The position numbers and the translations under genes are program-made. Under the pieces are notes generated by a model, which saw nothing but the letters and a program-made list of their open reading frames with translations, searched no databases and had not been told where the DNA came from. DNA of 64,000 bases from Clarkia xantiana subsp. parviflora (Eukaryota; Streptophyta; Magnoliopsida; Myrtales; Onagraceae), in contig JAPTYO010000010.1 in the NCBI GenBank assembly GCA_036873135.1, positions 18,841,772 to 18,905,771 of the forward strand, given 5' to 3'. Shown here piece by piece: positions 1 to 12,185 of the stretch; position 1 is the first letter of the stretch; every line of letters starts with the position of its first letter.

Positions 1-878
1 GCCGCCCCGCCTGTCGCCGCCGCTCCTGCCGCCGCTGCTGCCGCGCCGCGCCGCCGCTGGGCCGCTGTGCTCTGGCAGGTGCTGGTCCTGGTGGTTGCCG
101 GCCGGAATAGGGTGGTGCTAGGGCCCTAAGGTGGTTCTCCTAAATCACTACCCTAAAACCTCTCCAAAACCCTCTCAACAACCTATTCAAATGTGTATAG
201 TTTTATAAACTATCACAAAGAGGGGGAACTACACAACCTAACAAGCACCATACATCCAAGAGGTACACTCACATCCACCCTCCATTTTTTAAAAGTTGTT
301 GATAACTTGGATTTTCACCATCAAGTGACTTAGCTAAATTTGACTAAGTTATTTCAAATGGTCTCAACTACTTGAAAACATTATTTTTATGATTTTTCGT
401 ATCAAGTCCATCACATGTGATTTTCCAAACCCGGCATTATTTCATTTACTAAAACCGTCGTCTCGCCGTCAAGACGGCCGTCTCGGACGACGGGCTCCCG
501 AAAACCATCATATTGCATGAAAAACGTTTTATCAAAACTTTCATGATTTATTATCATTTTGATACAATTAGTCGTGGCATGAACGTTCCATATTTATTTG
601 ATCATCTTACAAACACGAAAAATTTCATGTGCGCTCACGCCTTACTTCTTCCAAAATCACATTTATCATATTACTCGTAGTCCGTTGTGCTACTAACCCT
701 TTGCGCAGTTATCAAGCATGACCATCTCAAAAAAATAAGGCAAGGAGCTCGTCTGAGCCGCGCGTATCCACCCTTGGTAATCAAGACCCAAGGTGAGCAG
801 ACGACCCGAATCACGCGTACACCCTATCTTAAAATAGAGTTAAATAAAGGTCAAGCCATTATTTAACTCGGGGGCAAG
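1..878 (+). mobile_element. 3' internal part of a Gypsy-like LTR retrotransposon (partial)
   Basis: This stretch lies immediately upstream of a purine-rich tract (ACTCGGGGGCAAG) that abuts an LTR start at 879, so it should be the tail of an element entering from the left edge. Bases 1-120 are GCC-rich and could be low-complexity coding sequence, but no intact retroviral-type domain is visible. The segment about 785-878 resembles, in reverse complement, about 36,345-36,420, which flanks a second LTR of the same family. The rest is ordinary AT-rich sequence with no supported gene. The internal assignment is inference from the adjacent LTR. Confidence 0.5.
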
Positions 879-1546
879 TGATGGATATACGCATGATTCG
901 GGCTCGGTTTTAAATTATTCGGACCTCGTACACGCACGAAACCCACGAAAAACCCGATTTCGAGCTAACCCGGGGAAACCGGGCAAGTCGCAAACTTAGC
1001 CTAGGCTTGCCCGGAATTCCGGGTAAGCTTTGCACCCCGGGGGTGTCGCGCACACCCCCCTTTTTTGTCCTGGATGTATACGGAGACCCGATTTTCAACT
1101 AACTCCTATACGTCGGGGACCCCCCGTTACAAGGCGCGCGCGTCCCGCTCGTGACAGCCGCCTGAGACGCGCGTCAGAGTCCTCTTCCCAAAGCTCTCCC
1201 CTGCATCCCGGTTCACATTTCCACATTGAACCGGGTCAAAACCGGCTTACGGTCCAAGGTTGCCTATAAATAGCCACCTTGGGGGTAAACATTTTCAAGT
1301 CACTTTGGGTGAGAATTGAGAAGAGCTCTGACCTCTCTCTAACTTTCTCTCTCTAGAACTGTCTAATGTTGACCGTCGGAGTGAGCGCACCAAGCACCTC
1401 CCCCCTCTCCACGGGAGTTGCTCGGTAATGCTCCTCTTGCAGGTACGGACGGACAGTCAGCGAGAGAGCCCGAAGGACTTAGTGCGATTTTGAAGACGAA
1501 GCCAAAGGCCCGTGCACGACCCTAGGAGACGGACTTGGCCCTAACA
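879..1546 (+). mobile_element. LTR (3' LTR) of a Gypsy-like retrotransposon
   Basis: The LTR starts TGATGGATATACGC directly after a purine-rich tract and ends CCCTAACA, giving TG...CA termini about 668 bp apart. A TATA-like box (CTATAAATAG) sits at about 1263, followed by a pyrimidine-rich leader, as expected for U3-R-U5. A second LTR at 35,584-36,344 on the opposite strand shares the same start, tract, TATA context and end. No second LTR of this copy is in the window, so the element continues off the left edge or is truncated. Superfamily is inferred from general features only. Confidence 0.7.
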
Positions 1547-1763
1547 AGCTCGCACCCAACCCGAAGACATCGACAAGTTACTCAGCAGACAGCCCGCGTT
1601 AACTTGGTCGAAACATCAACCAGCCCCGAAAATGCATGAGACAGATACATATCAACCCACATGGCGGGTCCGAAATAGATAATACCCGCCTGCCCTGTTG
1701 ACACACTTAAAGATGTTCTTTCTTCTATAGTGAATCGGTTAAAGAAGTGGGCCTATATTGTAT
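1547..1763. other. Unassigned intergenic stretch
   Basis: Flank between the LTR and the hAT-type MITE. No coding, RNA or repeat feature is recognised. Confidence 0.4.
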
Positions 1764-1771
1764 GATCCATG

Positions 1772-2561
1772 CAGTGTTATCAGAACCGGACCGGAGGTCC
1801 GACCAGATCAGAGCAGGAACCAGACCCTTCAGCGGTCCGATCTAAATAAAAGACCAATAAGGAGGTGAACCCGGTTCTCACTACCGGTTTTTACAGAACC
1901 GGCCAGTTTTTTGAGAACCGGACAGTTCACTGGTATGCCGGTTCACGCTGGAAAAAATAATAATCTGATCTATTGGAATTTAGGTTTAGGCTCAAATTAA
2001 GATTAAGATGAAGATGAAGATCTTGCGGTACCCATCTCCAGGTATCATCAACCCAGCCCCTTCCCGTAGAACCCGTCTTCCTCATCAGCTCGTGCAATGT
2101 ATTCCAGGTCACGCTCATCACGACGCGGTCGTTAATCGAGCGGCTGTAGAAGGCGAGCGGTTCATCCCTCAGAAGTAGAGAAACACCCAAATCGGAGTTC
2201 ACACCCAAATCGGAGTTCATCTCTCAACAATTACCAATATAGGAACACACATTGCAAAACACCAACGATTGAGAAGTCCTGAAGAAAACAAAAATTGCAA
2301 TCAATTAAATGATTGCCCTCTGAATAGATGTTGACGCCACCACCCAGACGCCACCTTTGAAGATGCTGAATTGCTGATGCCCGCCTCTGGTAAGAAAAAT
2401 AATTTAAGTTGAGTTTAATTTAGGTAATGGGTTTTTTCTTATTAAAATAAATGGGCTGGGCTATAATTATTAAGTTTGTAGTGTAATTGTCGGGCTACCG
2501 GTTCGAACCGGGAACTGGACCCCTTACCGGTTCGATACACGGTCCGATTTTGATAACACTG
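1772..2561. mobile_element. Non-autonomous hAT-type MITE with perfect 8-bp TSD
   Basis: The terminal inverted repeats are CAGTGTTATCAGAACCGGAC at the left and the complement of CAGTGTTATCAAAATCGGAC at the right. The element is flanked by an identical 8-bp direct repeat, GATCCATG, at 1764-1771 and 2562-2569. An 8-bp duplication with ends starting CAG is the hAT signature. The 790-bp interior has no convincing gene. It contains CCGGTT-rich sub-terminal repeats and a short duplicated segment near 2180-2220. Because the duplication is perfect, the insertion looks fairly young. Confidence 0.88.
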
Positions 2562-2698
2562 GATCCATGACGCGCTTTCTAGTCCACCATCATTCTGTAA
2601 CCTTAATGGACAAGTTGGGCTTTCTTATTGAGTAACGAACGGAAAAGGGCGTCATATATATAAAATATAATATAATTATGTTCAAGTCTTAAATAATA

Positions 2699-2815
2699 GG
2701 GTTAATAACCAAATTATTATCTGAACTTTGATCAATTTATAAACCACAGTCTGAATTTTAATTTTTTTTGAATTGGCTACATTAATTTTCAATTTTAGAG
2801 CAAATTGTAGTTAAC
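2699..2815 (+). mobile_element. Left end of a truncated MULE-type MITE
   Basis: The segment begins GGGTTAATAACCAAATT, the same terminus as the complete elements at 19,158, 23,860 and 42,433, and continues with the family-typical text about an unfulfilled inverted arm. No matching right end (GGTTATTAACCC) is found nearby. The copy probably lost its right part, perhaps through the Copia-type insertion at 2868. Confidence 0.6.
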
Positions 2816-2867
2816 ATTTGGTGTAAATAGGCAGACTTAATAGGAGCCCATTAATATAAGCCCAACA

Positions 2868-3384
2868 TGTTAAGTCTATATTGGGAGATTTTGGGTCAGG
2901 CCAAAATCTCCATGAGACATGTGTGGCCCAAAAATTGGGCAACCCAATAGTGGCATATTTCGGCCGAATTAGGGAGCAAGCCCTAGGTGGGTTTTGCTCA
3001 CCTCCTCTTATAAATAAGAGGTCTTTCTTAAGATTAATCAATTTCTCTATTTTAGTTGAGACAAAATAAACACCCTCTCCCTCACATCAAAGTTTCGGCC
3101 GAACCTTAACTCCACCCAAGGTGATGCCGAATTGTGTTAACAATTTACCCCACAGATCCATACGAGCAACCAGTTTGAAGAGACTTTATTGTGGAGACCA
3201 TATACTGTGAATTTCTCTTCAACAAGGGTTTCCGCAAGACACCGTCCAGCAGATCGTGAACTCTCTCGTGATGTTCTTGGGCTACGGAAAGCAAAACTTG
3301 TACGTGCTTCCTTTCCGCTGCGTAATTAGTTTACCAAGAATGTACACGTGTTTTAATCCATAGTTGTATCCCCTAAATCCATCA
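2868..3384 (+). mobile_element. 5' LTR of a Copia-type retrotransposon
   Basis: The segment has TG...CA ends (TGTTAAGTC...AATCCATCA) and is followed at 3386 by TGGTATCAGAGCC, the classical plant primer-binding site complementary to initiator-Met tRNA. A TATA-like sequence (CTTATAAATA) occurs at about 3006. The left border is chosen from the TG nearest the expected length (about 517 bp) and is less certain than the right border. No protease, integrase or reverse transcriptase reading frame follows, so the internal part is deleted or decayed. Confidence 0.75.
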
Positions 3385-3385
3385 G

Positions 3386-3398
3386 TGGTATCAGAGCC
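3386..3398 (+). other. tRNA-iMet primer-binding site
   Basis: TGGTATCAGAGCC, one base after the LTR end. It is the reverse-transcription primer site used by most plant Copia elements. Confidence 0.85.
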
Positions 3399-4666
3399 TG
3401 TGTAGGGTGTTCATGATTTTTGCTAAAACTGTGTTCATGAATATTAATGAAGATTTTATCAAAATTGAACTTTTGGATTTTTAATCGGGGTAAAATTTGA
3501 TCTTGTAATTGCCCACCAGACCCTAGGGTCGCGGCATAGTCGCGGCTAGCCTAGGCCAAGCCACGACGAAACCATGGCATAACATAAAAAAAAAATATAT
3601 TGTTTTAGCCACCGGCGGCGGCAAGGAGGTGGAGGGCTAGTCAATGTAAATCTTGACATTAATTACCGATATATTCTTTCAATGATTTTAGGGATATAGA
3701 TAGACTTTGTATTAAATAATTGTCTAAAAGATTGAGAAAATATATACAGATAGATTTAACCCTAAGATATAATCTAATCGAATATTGATATATATTGCCT
3801 AATAATTATCTGTGGGATGTATATATATATATATTATATTTATTGTTACTTGACGGCTAAGTTAAGTTTTTGGTGGATTTTAAAACCCTACTTAGCCACC
3901 AAGTAAACAATTCGGCTAAAACCCTAGGGTTACTAGGCCGGACCAAATGCGCAATCGGGTCGGGTCGACAAGCCCAGATTTCTCAATCGGTACAACTCGG
4001 AGCGGGTCGTTTCGGACCAGGTAGGCTAATGGGTCGGGTCAAACCCAACTCGATTCGAGAAAACTGAACCGAAACTACCAAACCGGATCGTTCGAACCTG
4101 GTTCGGGTCAAATGAATTTAGGTCATATCAAATTTGAAATCCAAATGTTTTTTTAACTTTAAAAATTGCCTACAAAGTGCGAGTTGATTTGATATTTTCA
4201 TATTTTAATCAAACCTAATGCTTGGTTTCGGTTATGGGGATGGATCTCGGAAAATGCATGATTATGGGACTGAATCATTTTGTGGGCTGAATAGAAATTG
4301 TTATATATTGATATGAATGCATGTATGAAAAAAAACCCTATAATTGATGCATGGTACTTGATTTTATATTTTCCACAACAAAGTTGCCTACATCATCACC
4401 ACCCACGAGTCCACATGGTGACGAGGGTGGGCCGTTGCCCGTTGCCCCCTCTGAACCTTAAAATAATAAAACTATACTATGGATTCATGGAATTAGAAAA
4501 TGAAGAGTGTATTTTTTTGTGTGAAGGAAAGAGTACAATTTGCCCCATCTAGTTTAGAGATAATATACTAGTAAATTAAATTTGTCTAACTTTAATTAAA
4601 TTCTTAATAACATGAAAGAAACTGTCTTTTAGGATATAACAATTCGTGTGTTAAACTCTTTTAAGC

Positions 4667-4712
<46 letters not shown>

Positions 4713-5718
4713 TTAAGAATAAAAATTAAATGCGCTATGGAATTGTGTGAGAAAAAATGAAGTGGGCTGGAGTGTTAAATTTTTATTTTTGCTACTAGCT
4801 TTATATTCTTAATGAATTTTTAAATTCTTTCCAAGTTATAAATTTTAGTTTTTTTTTTTGGACGATTGATGCTAGACTATGTTAATAGTAATTTGAGTTT
4901 TTTATTTTTATTTTAAATAGTTGTTAATCATAGTTCAATTATTTTCGACGTTTTAAAAATCAAAACTTTGTTGTGATTTTAATAAACACTGATAATTTGT
5001 TACCAAAAGAAAGTGAACAGAATAAGCTATTTCAGTTAAAACTACTGTTGTTCGCTCGAAACAAAAACATATGAATTATAAATTAAGAAAGAGAATCACG
5101 AATTTTCCTCTAAATGATCTAATATAAAGTCCGAATAGAGAGACTGAAAAAATTTACCTAACGGTTTCCACTGATTATTTTAATAATATATAATGTATAA
5201 ATTTTCGTATTTATTTAATTATTGTATAGTTAAAATAAAATTTGCCCCCTCTAACTATAATTCCTGGCTTCGTGCTTGATCATCACAATAATCAAAACAA
5301 TTAGTTACGTTCTCGCGTCTAAACAATAAACTTTCAGATAAAATATTTTCTAATATAAGTAGCTAGCAAAGCGACATAGTATAAATTATAGAATACACAT
5401 AAAGTGAGACAACCCAGTTTAAGAATATTCTTAAAAAATATGAGCTTATTCATATTAAAAAAAAAAAACTTAAAAATAATGCACATTACCTAAAAAAAAT
5501 AACTTAAAAATAATGCAATATCTATTGAACTTGTGAAAGTTCACATGATTTCATGGAGTGTCGCATTAAAATATGTACGAAACTTCTTGTAGTAGGTGGA
5601 AATTTGTTTGGCATTAGGGTTCCGAGAAAAGAGCCTGATCGAAGAACTTCTTCTCCTACTATATTTAGACTGCACTTCTTCTCTCTACTATCGAGGGTGG
5701 TTGCCTGGTTGGTATCAA
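3399..5718. other. Decayed Copia internal remnant, then AT-rich intergenic DNA
   Basis: The first few hundred bases resemble a retrotransposon leader but contain no reading frame. The interval 3,930-4,110 is rich in CGGGTC/GGGTC words, probably an old MITE. A perfect (ATT)n microsatellite lies near 4670-4712. No gene or RNA is supported. Confidence 0.4.
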
Positions 5719-6636
5719 GTCTACTATATATATATATATATATATCCATTTACCAATATATAATTTGGCTTGGGTCCTCACCCCCAAAAGCCACAAATCC
5801 TCCAAAGGGTACATTGTCAAAACCGGCCGGCCAACACTTTATATAAACCAGTCTGTATTGTACCGGAAGTATCAAACCGGAAGCAACAACATAAGCGCAC
5901 ATATCTACAGTAACTACACTTTTCCATCTAACACCGTTCCTCACCGTACGCCGCTCCGCGCCCAACGCTTGACACTCCGCTGCCATCCGCCGATTACTCA
6001 CCGTACGCCGCTCCACGCACCCCCGTTGTCCGATCCTCGAAATCCGTCTCGCATATCTATACTTCATACTCCCTCGTGTTTTCCGTTGGGACGCCGCTAT
6101 TCGCCCTCCGCGACTCGCCACATCCCGACGCTCAAATGGCGGCTGGTCGACCGATGTCCGCGACTCGCAGCGCCCCGATGCTAAAACGACGTATGCCACA
6201 CCAGTTTCGATAAACACGATGTTCAATCGAGGACTCCCGCTCACAATTTCAATTGGGACGACTCTGATCGGCTCCTAAGAAATGTAATTTTACATGGATG
6301 CTAATTTTACGTTTTTGTCTGATTATGGTGTCTAATTGTTTAGTTATGTTGATCTTTTGAAAATCAAAACAAAATTCAAAACCAAATTGTATACACAATT
6401 ATCCATTTCATTGTTGAAGTTTGATACTTGGTAGTTTAGCACAAGTTGGTGTCTGATACGTATATTTTTTTTTCCTAACAAACATATTCTTGATTTGCAA
6501 TTTTTCAGTATGATTTGTAGTGATGATATATGAATGGGCACATATATATACTGATATCTAATTCTGTGGTCGGCTCCTTGGTGGTGAAGAAATAATACTG
6601 AACAAAATACAATTGCTTTTTACAGATGTAGGGTTA

Positions 6637-6733
6637 ACTGACTTGCTAAAGAGCAACATGATGAATTAACTCAATTTTTGCTTGGGATAGGTTATTCTAC
6701 TGAAGCTCTCCATTTGCATGGATTATCCAATAG
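6637..6733 (+). pseudogene. Exon fragment resembling TWD40-1 (TPLATE complex subunit)
   Basis: After a CAG splice-acceptor-like site the frame reads VGLTDLLAKEQHDELTQF and then LLGIGYSTEALHLHGL, ending at a GT donor-like site. From memory this matches the helical region C-terminal to the WD40 domains of plant TWD40-1, a large subunit of the TPLATE complex that acts in clathrin-mediated endocytosis at the plasma membrane. Only one exon is seen here, and the next related exons (7,743 and 8,466) are broken, so this is a fragment and not a functional gene. Identity rests on recalled family sequence and should be confirmed by a protein search. Confidence 0.6.
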
Positions 6734-7742
6734 GTATTAATTGTACATTTTTTTTAGATGCTACAACTCTTATTTCTATGTAATTTACACCATAAGGTTT
6801 TTTTGGTATCAAATAAATTGACATATATGTTTCAATTTTCTGATAATATTTTTTGTGGTTAAATTTTAAGTTTTTCATACTAGGATTTCAATAAATGATT
6901 TACATCTTGACTACAGCTTTAGACCTCTCTGCATGCATTAAATTTTGAAACAACTTTTAACTTTTGTAGAGTAGGCATGACAACTAACTTTGCACTGACT
7001 GAAGAGGAATTGTTGATACATATTAGATGCAAATTCAATCAATTCTATCTTGGTGCAATCGTTATGCAATTAAAAGATGCTGCAACAAGTAGAAGAATAT
7101 TCAATTTCAAACTGCACACCAAGGATAAATATGTCAACATATAAAGAGTGGGAGTGTTCATACATCAAAAACCTAAATTGTGCTGAACTCTAATCATAAT
7201 AACAATAATAGTCCGCCTTCCCAAGTGTTATTTTTAGGTACACAGTGATACAACACATTCTTCTCACCTTTCAGGACGTTCCCAGTTTCCCACGCAATCC
7301 AAGAAAGAACACAATCCAGAAAGGACGATGCTTTCCCAAAAAACTTATGTCGTATAAGCCACAAAAGAATTTGCAAATTTTGATAAATCTAAAGTAGGAG
7401 GCTCTTGCATACATTCTGACATGACAACATGTCTAGATAAAGAACCCGTTTACCCTAGACAACACATAAGATCATTGACAAGAAATGGTTATGGTTTTTC
7501 CTATGATTTGATTGTTTTATTTGGTTTTATATAGTAAAGCCTTTTTTTACTTCTGGTTAACCTTTTTATTGCAGGTGCATATGTATACATGCAATTTCCT
7601 TCAATCATCCAACTATTGCATGCCGGTGTCTAGCTGCATATGGTGACGCAATCCGTCATTCAAACGGTTGGTTCTCTCTCCGTTTTTTTTGTTAAATCCA
7701 ATTATTTATGCCTTTTGGAGAAATTATACTGAAAAAACTAAA

Positions 7743-7845
7743 AATGCTAGCAGACTTGCTAGAGAGCATCTCGATGATTTAGCTCATTTTTTGCTTGAGA
7801 TGGGGTATTGCACTAAGCTCTCCATTTGCATGGACTAGCAAAGAG
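7743..7845 (+). pseudogene. Second, frameshifted copy of the same TWD40-1-like exon
   Basis: The frame reads LAREHLDDLAHFLLEMGYCT and then breaks. Relative to the copy at 6,637 a base is missing just before the CTCTCCATTTGCATGGA segment, which shifts the frame. The flanking intron-like DNA (the TTTTTTT...CTACAACTC...TATGTAA segments after each copy) is also duplicated, so a block of roughly 1.1 kb was duplicated inside the element. Confidence 0.6.
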
Positions 7846-8465
7846 GTAATAACTATACATTTTTTTTAATGCTACAACTCCTATTTGTATGCAAATTTAC
7901 ACCATGATGCTTTTTTAGTAAGAAAGAAATTGAGGTTTTCGTTTCAATTTTCAGGTAATATTTTTTGTGGTCACATTGTTAACTTTTGAGACTAGGTTTT
8001 CAATAAATGTTTTAAATCCTGGTGACAACTTATGACATCTCCACTTGCATCAAATTTTGAAGCAACTTTTAACTTTTGTAGAGTATGTTAGCATGCAGCC
8101 ACAAGAAGTCATCATATGAAATGCTTGGTATAGTATTAGCCCTATCGGTCCCTATTGATGTCTTCGTACGAAACATATTCCATGTTCACTTTAGTGGGTC
8201 ATATTGAACCAACAAGTAATTAATTTCAAGTCAAACACATCATGACATGTCAATAAATTTAAATTCTCCATCTATTTTGTAGTTTTGATTATTGCTCTTC
8301 CCTGTGTTTCTGAGCTACAGTTCGGCTCATTTCCCTAATTCTTCCAATTTGAGCCTATTGAGTTGTTATGATGTCATATAAAATAAACTTTGTGGTTTAC
8401 TTTACACTCAAAGTTTTTCCTCTATTAGAGAATGTGGTATGTGCCTTTTCTTTCTTTTCCTTTTA

Positions 8466-8830
8466 AGATTGGAGTTTGATTCGGCTGAGTAATAATCTAA
8501 AAATAGCTCTACAGTATATATTATCACGATGTCACCCAACAGGGCCTTGGGTCCTTATAATATTGGGCTTGATTAGAAAGAGATCCTCACAGTTACGGCG
8601 AAGAAAGAATATCTTGTGGAAGCCGTGCAAGCAATTGTTCAATTTGCCAAGGAATTTTTGGATTTTATTGATACAGTAGATGCAATTGAGTGCACAGGCT
8701 GAGATTACCCGAGAAGGTCTCAAGATATTAGATGCTACATGCTCTGTGGAGGGAGCATTGCAGGGTCATGAGTTCAAGAGCTTTGCTTTACGACTTGCTA
8801 ATTATCACAACGAGTTATACGTCTATGTGT
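8466..8830 (+). pseudogene. Downstream TWD40-1-like exons with frameshifts
   Basis: Consecutive pieces in different frames read RLEFD, then SNNLKIALQYIL, then AKKEYLVEAVQAIVQFAKEF and FLDFIDTVDA, and then AEITREGLKILDATCSVEG, ALQGHEF and FALRLANYHNEL. Their order matches what I recall of the C-terminal part of TWD40-1. Stops and frame changes between the pieces show decay. With the two exons upstream this forms a collinear captured gene segment that kept introns, so it came from DNA and not from a spliced RNA copy. Confidence 0.65.
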
Positions 8831-9369
8831 ACGATTTGATTCCTCAATTTCTATATCGTTTGTTTTGTTTTTATATTTTCAAATATTTTTAAATATTAAG
8901 AGTATCACATTATTTACCAAAAAATAATAGGAGTATGCATTGTAGTTTGAAAAAGATCAGCCTTTTATAAGTTTGCTCAAACCCCATGCTGAGAGTAAGT
9001 GGTGTAATGTTCTTTAATAGAATGTACAAGAAATAAAATATAACTCTCTTGAAAACGAAGATACTGAATATATATATATATATATATATGATTATAGTTA
9101 GTGTAATTTATGTTATTTTATTTTGAGGTTATGGAATTGGAACCTAATTATTACAAGGGTGAGACATAGCATAGTAATATTGGTTGATAATGATAGAGTT
9201 TGATACATTCTCCATCTAAACATTTCGAAGATGACATTCGTGACGGAGCCTTGACCTTTCTGCAGATGATCATATATAGTTAGTAGACTGTCTTTGGAGA
9301 TGATGGTGGTATATTAATTACATCTAATAATTTATTACCTGTCAATATATGAACCAGAGTAGGGGCAAT

Positions 9370-9660
9370 CAATAGGCAATGTCACCCTAAGACCCTGCCC
9401 TGGTTCACATATGATGTTCCTGATCCGATATGCGTAGAGTTCCCGCCTATCCAAACACAATCTCCACCTGAAAATGAAGATGATCATAGGTATATGATGA
9501 ATTATAGAAGGTGGATATTTTTGTTGATGAAACACAAAATGATAAAAATAATACACAAAAATACATGTTCGAACAATGATGTCAACGATCTGAATGGTAC
9601 GGGTTCCAGTAATGCAAATCCTGTCAGTCTTAGGGCTCGCCAGCGGCGCTATGACATTGA
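9370..9660 (+). pseudogene. Unidentified gene-like fragment
   Basis: A locally higher GC stretch with partially open frames, for example SLRARQRRYDIEIG just before a GT donor-like site at about 9665. I do not recognise the family. It may be another captured exon set in the Helitron-like element, but this is inference from composition and the splice-like boundary only. Confidence 0.3.
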
Positions 9661-10050
9661 GATTGGTAACATTTACATTTTAGTAGTTGGTGATTGTGAT
9701 GTGCTTTTTCTGACTATCAATAACCATTAGGTTCATTATCCTAATGTTCTTTCAGTTTGCAAATGTTAGTGCCTGACAAAAAAAATTCACTATCTGTTGT
9801 GTTGGCATGGCAAATGAAATATTGGAACAATGAAGAGTTTGTATAAATCCTCCGTTGACAAAGCACCGACTTTTATGGGGTTTAGGGTTTGAAATATAAA
9901 GAGTCACATTACACAAGTCTGATCGTTGGGAAGTCAGAATCAGTTCCTTAGCAAGAAGTGAAAACTCTTATCTATTTATGACTAAATATTAACTTAAGAA
10001 TTGCTTATATATATAACGTGCACGTGCAACGCACGTGCTGCAACAACTAG

Positions 10051-10269
10051 TATATATATAATACGTACACATTATAAATATAGAGAGGACAAATAAAGAA
10101 CCCAACCAGTTGTTCAAAGTTCAACAATACTAATATTTATTTTCCATATTTTCCTTCATAAATTACTATATAAAATTCTGTATATATAATATTTAGATAG
10201 ATCCCAACGTGTTTAAGTTATACAATAATTATATAAATTTTCCATAATTCCTTTATAAATTATTATAAA
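10051..10269. other. AT-rich spacer between Helitron-like elements
   Basis: No coding or structural signal is seen. Confidence 0.4.
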
Positions 10270-12185
10270 CTAGGTGGCCAACCCGCGCTTTGCGCGGTAT
10301 ATACATAGTAAACTAAATTAAACCGTAATTCATTTCATTATTTATATATGTTTCATTTATTTTTCAAATGGATTTTTTATTTTGCTTACTTGTCAATACA
10401 ACATTAAATTTATTAAGATTATATCATACTATGTTGTAGACCTGTGCTTTACGCGGTAAATAATTTATTTATAGAATTTTTGAGATATTGTCACAACTCA
10501 AAATTGATATTATTAATTAATTTTATGTTTTTTTATTTGAACTAATAAAAAATTAAAAATCCACCACACAAATTTTATGTATAATATAATATTTTAACTT
10601 ATAGAATATCATCTTAATCTAACAGCGTATGCAACGTGTTAATATAAGTTATGTTTTTACGAATACAATGCAACGATTTTTCAGGTATACCATTACAAAT
10701 CATCAAAATATTAAAAGAAATAATACTTACTAAATATTATTGTTAACTATAATATTATTTTTAGTATTTCATGTAATATTCCCAAAGTCAATCGTTTATT
10801 TAAATGAAAGTTTTCCCACAATGTGTCATATGTTTCGGGCCTTAGAATAATCTATGCTCGTATTGGGTCACCCGTAAAGTGATGAATATTTTTTTCATTT
10901 ATAGGGCTCTATGTGGTTTGAATCTAAAATCTCCGGTTAAGGGGAAAAAAACAAAAATAAGAGTGTAAGTAATTTATCAAACTAATAAATTAATAATACC
11001 ATCTATTTAGTCATCGTCTGTCACGAGTTACATATGAAAACTAATAGTGTATAAATATTTACATAGATAAAACTGATTCAAAATTTATTATCAATTTTAA
11101 AGAAAAACGGCAAAGTAATGTAGTCATTTTATATTATTATGAATAATTACACTAAATAATTTTTTTTTCTATAGGTTCTATTTATGTAATTAGAAAATGT
11201 AGATGATTTTAAAGTGAGATAGTAGTAGAACAAACCAATTAAAGAAATGAATATTTTAATAATAAAATATAAATTGTCATTAAAAGTTGGAATAATATAA
11301 CACAAATTCACAATTCTAACTAATTTCAAATTAATGCATATAATATATATTTCTTCACACTAATGTTTATTAGGTTCAATTAATTTTTATTTGCCAAACA
11401 TTAGGTTTGATATATAAATAAAATTTAATAGTATAATAATTAAAATTAAAATAATACAAAATGTAAACTGTAAATGCTATTATAGTTTTAATGTTAAACA
11501 AAGTAAATAAGTTTATTATAAATATAGATACTTTGAATATTATAGTTCACAAGGAAAAAATAATTAATATTATTTTTAATTGATATGAACTAATATTTAT
11601 GATATGGTATTTAATAAAAATATAAGAATTTTTTTATGATACTATAAATATGTTAAATTAAAAATATTCTAAGATTGTAGATAAGTAGAAGTAAATATTT
11701 TTTCATACATAATAATGTATATTCTACTTTTTGTTAATTTGATTAATAAAATTAACTATAAAATAAATTTAAGAATTAGTTTTACTAAAGTGCATTGAAG
11801 AATTTATCTTATTATTATGCATTGCATTAGCTAGTCCTAACAAAAAAAATAAAAATTACCAGGCATTAATCCTAATATTATTACTCGGTAATATTTATTA
11901 TATATATATATATATAATTCTTAAAATGAACTACTTTATTTGTTGATTACAAAGAAACGTCTGTAACGGTTGCCTAGGAAAAAAAACGTTCATTAAGAAG
12001 CAATGTGAGAGCTTGGAGCAAATCTAAGAATATAGAGAGGCTTACTTGGACAATAAAAACTCATCAATGAAAGAGAATAATTGAGTTAGACCAATTATAT
12101 TAAGTTATTTGTACATATCATCACCCAAATTTGTTACTTGTCAACTCTACATAAAACCCTTTAGAATATAATATATATATATATA
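10270..12185 (-). mobile_element. Helitron-like element (minus strand)
   Basis: On the minus strand it ends with a GC-rich hairpin (plus-strand ACCCGCGCTTTGCGCGGT at about 10,281) and then CTAG (10,270-10,273) followed by T, as for Helitron 3' ends. The opposite end, near 12,160-12,185, carries the sub-terminal block (GCTTGGAGC..., ...CACCCAAATT...) shared with the copies ending near 15,690, 19,730, 20,210 and 29,437. The interior is extremely AT-rich and has no gene. The 5' terminus is blurred by an AT repeat and by the neighbouring element. Confidence 0.6.
11918..12180. repeat. Direct repeat copy 1 (Helitron 5' sub-terminal block)
   Basis: About 260 bp starting ATTCTTAAAATGAACTACT and ending AAAACCCTTTAGAAT. 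It recurs almost identically at 15,420-15,669 in the same orientation, with a handful of substitutions and a 2-bp indel seen by eye. Confidence 0.85.

Larger units (their letters stand above)
5719..10050 (+). mobile_element. Helitron-like element carrying gene fragments
   Basis: The right end is well supported. An 8-bp-stem hairpin (GCACGTGC, 3-nt loop, GCACGTGC) at 10,020-10,038 is followed by eight bases and then CTAG at 10,047-10,050 before a T, which is the Helitron 3' structure. The left end (TCTACTATATATAT near 5719) is a guess based on the usual 5' TC start; the preceding base is G rather than A. Inside are exon-like pieces resembling TWD40-1 (6,637-8,830), a GC-rich patch at 5,940-6,190 and a gene-like piece at 9,370-9,660. 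No replicase/helicase frame is present, so it would be non-autonomous. Confidence 0.55.

Noticed and set aside
5750..6244. 164-codon minus-strand frame and 139-codon plus-strand frame.
   Set aside because: They overlap each other in a GC-rich patch of the Helitron-like region, and neither peptide resembles a known family. It may be a captured leader or exon but is not supportable as a gene.
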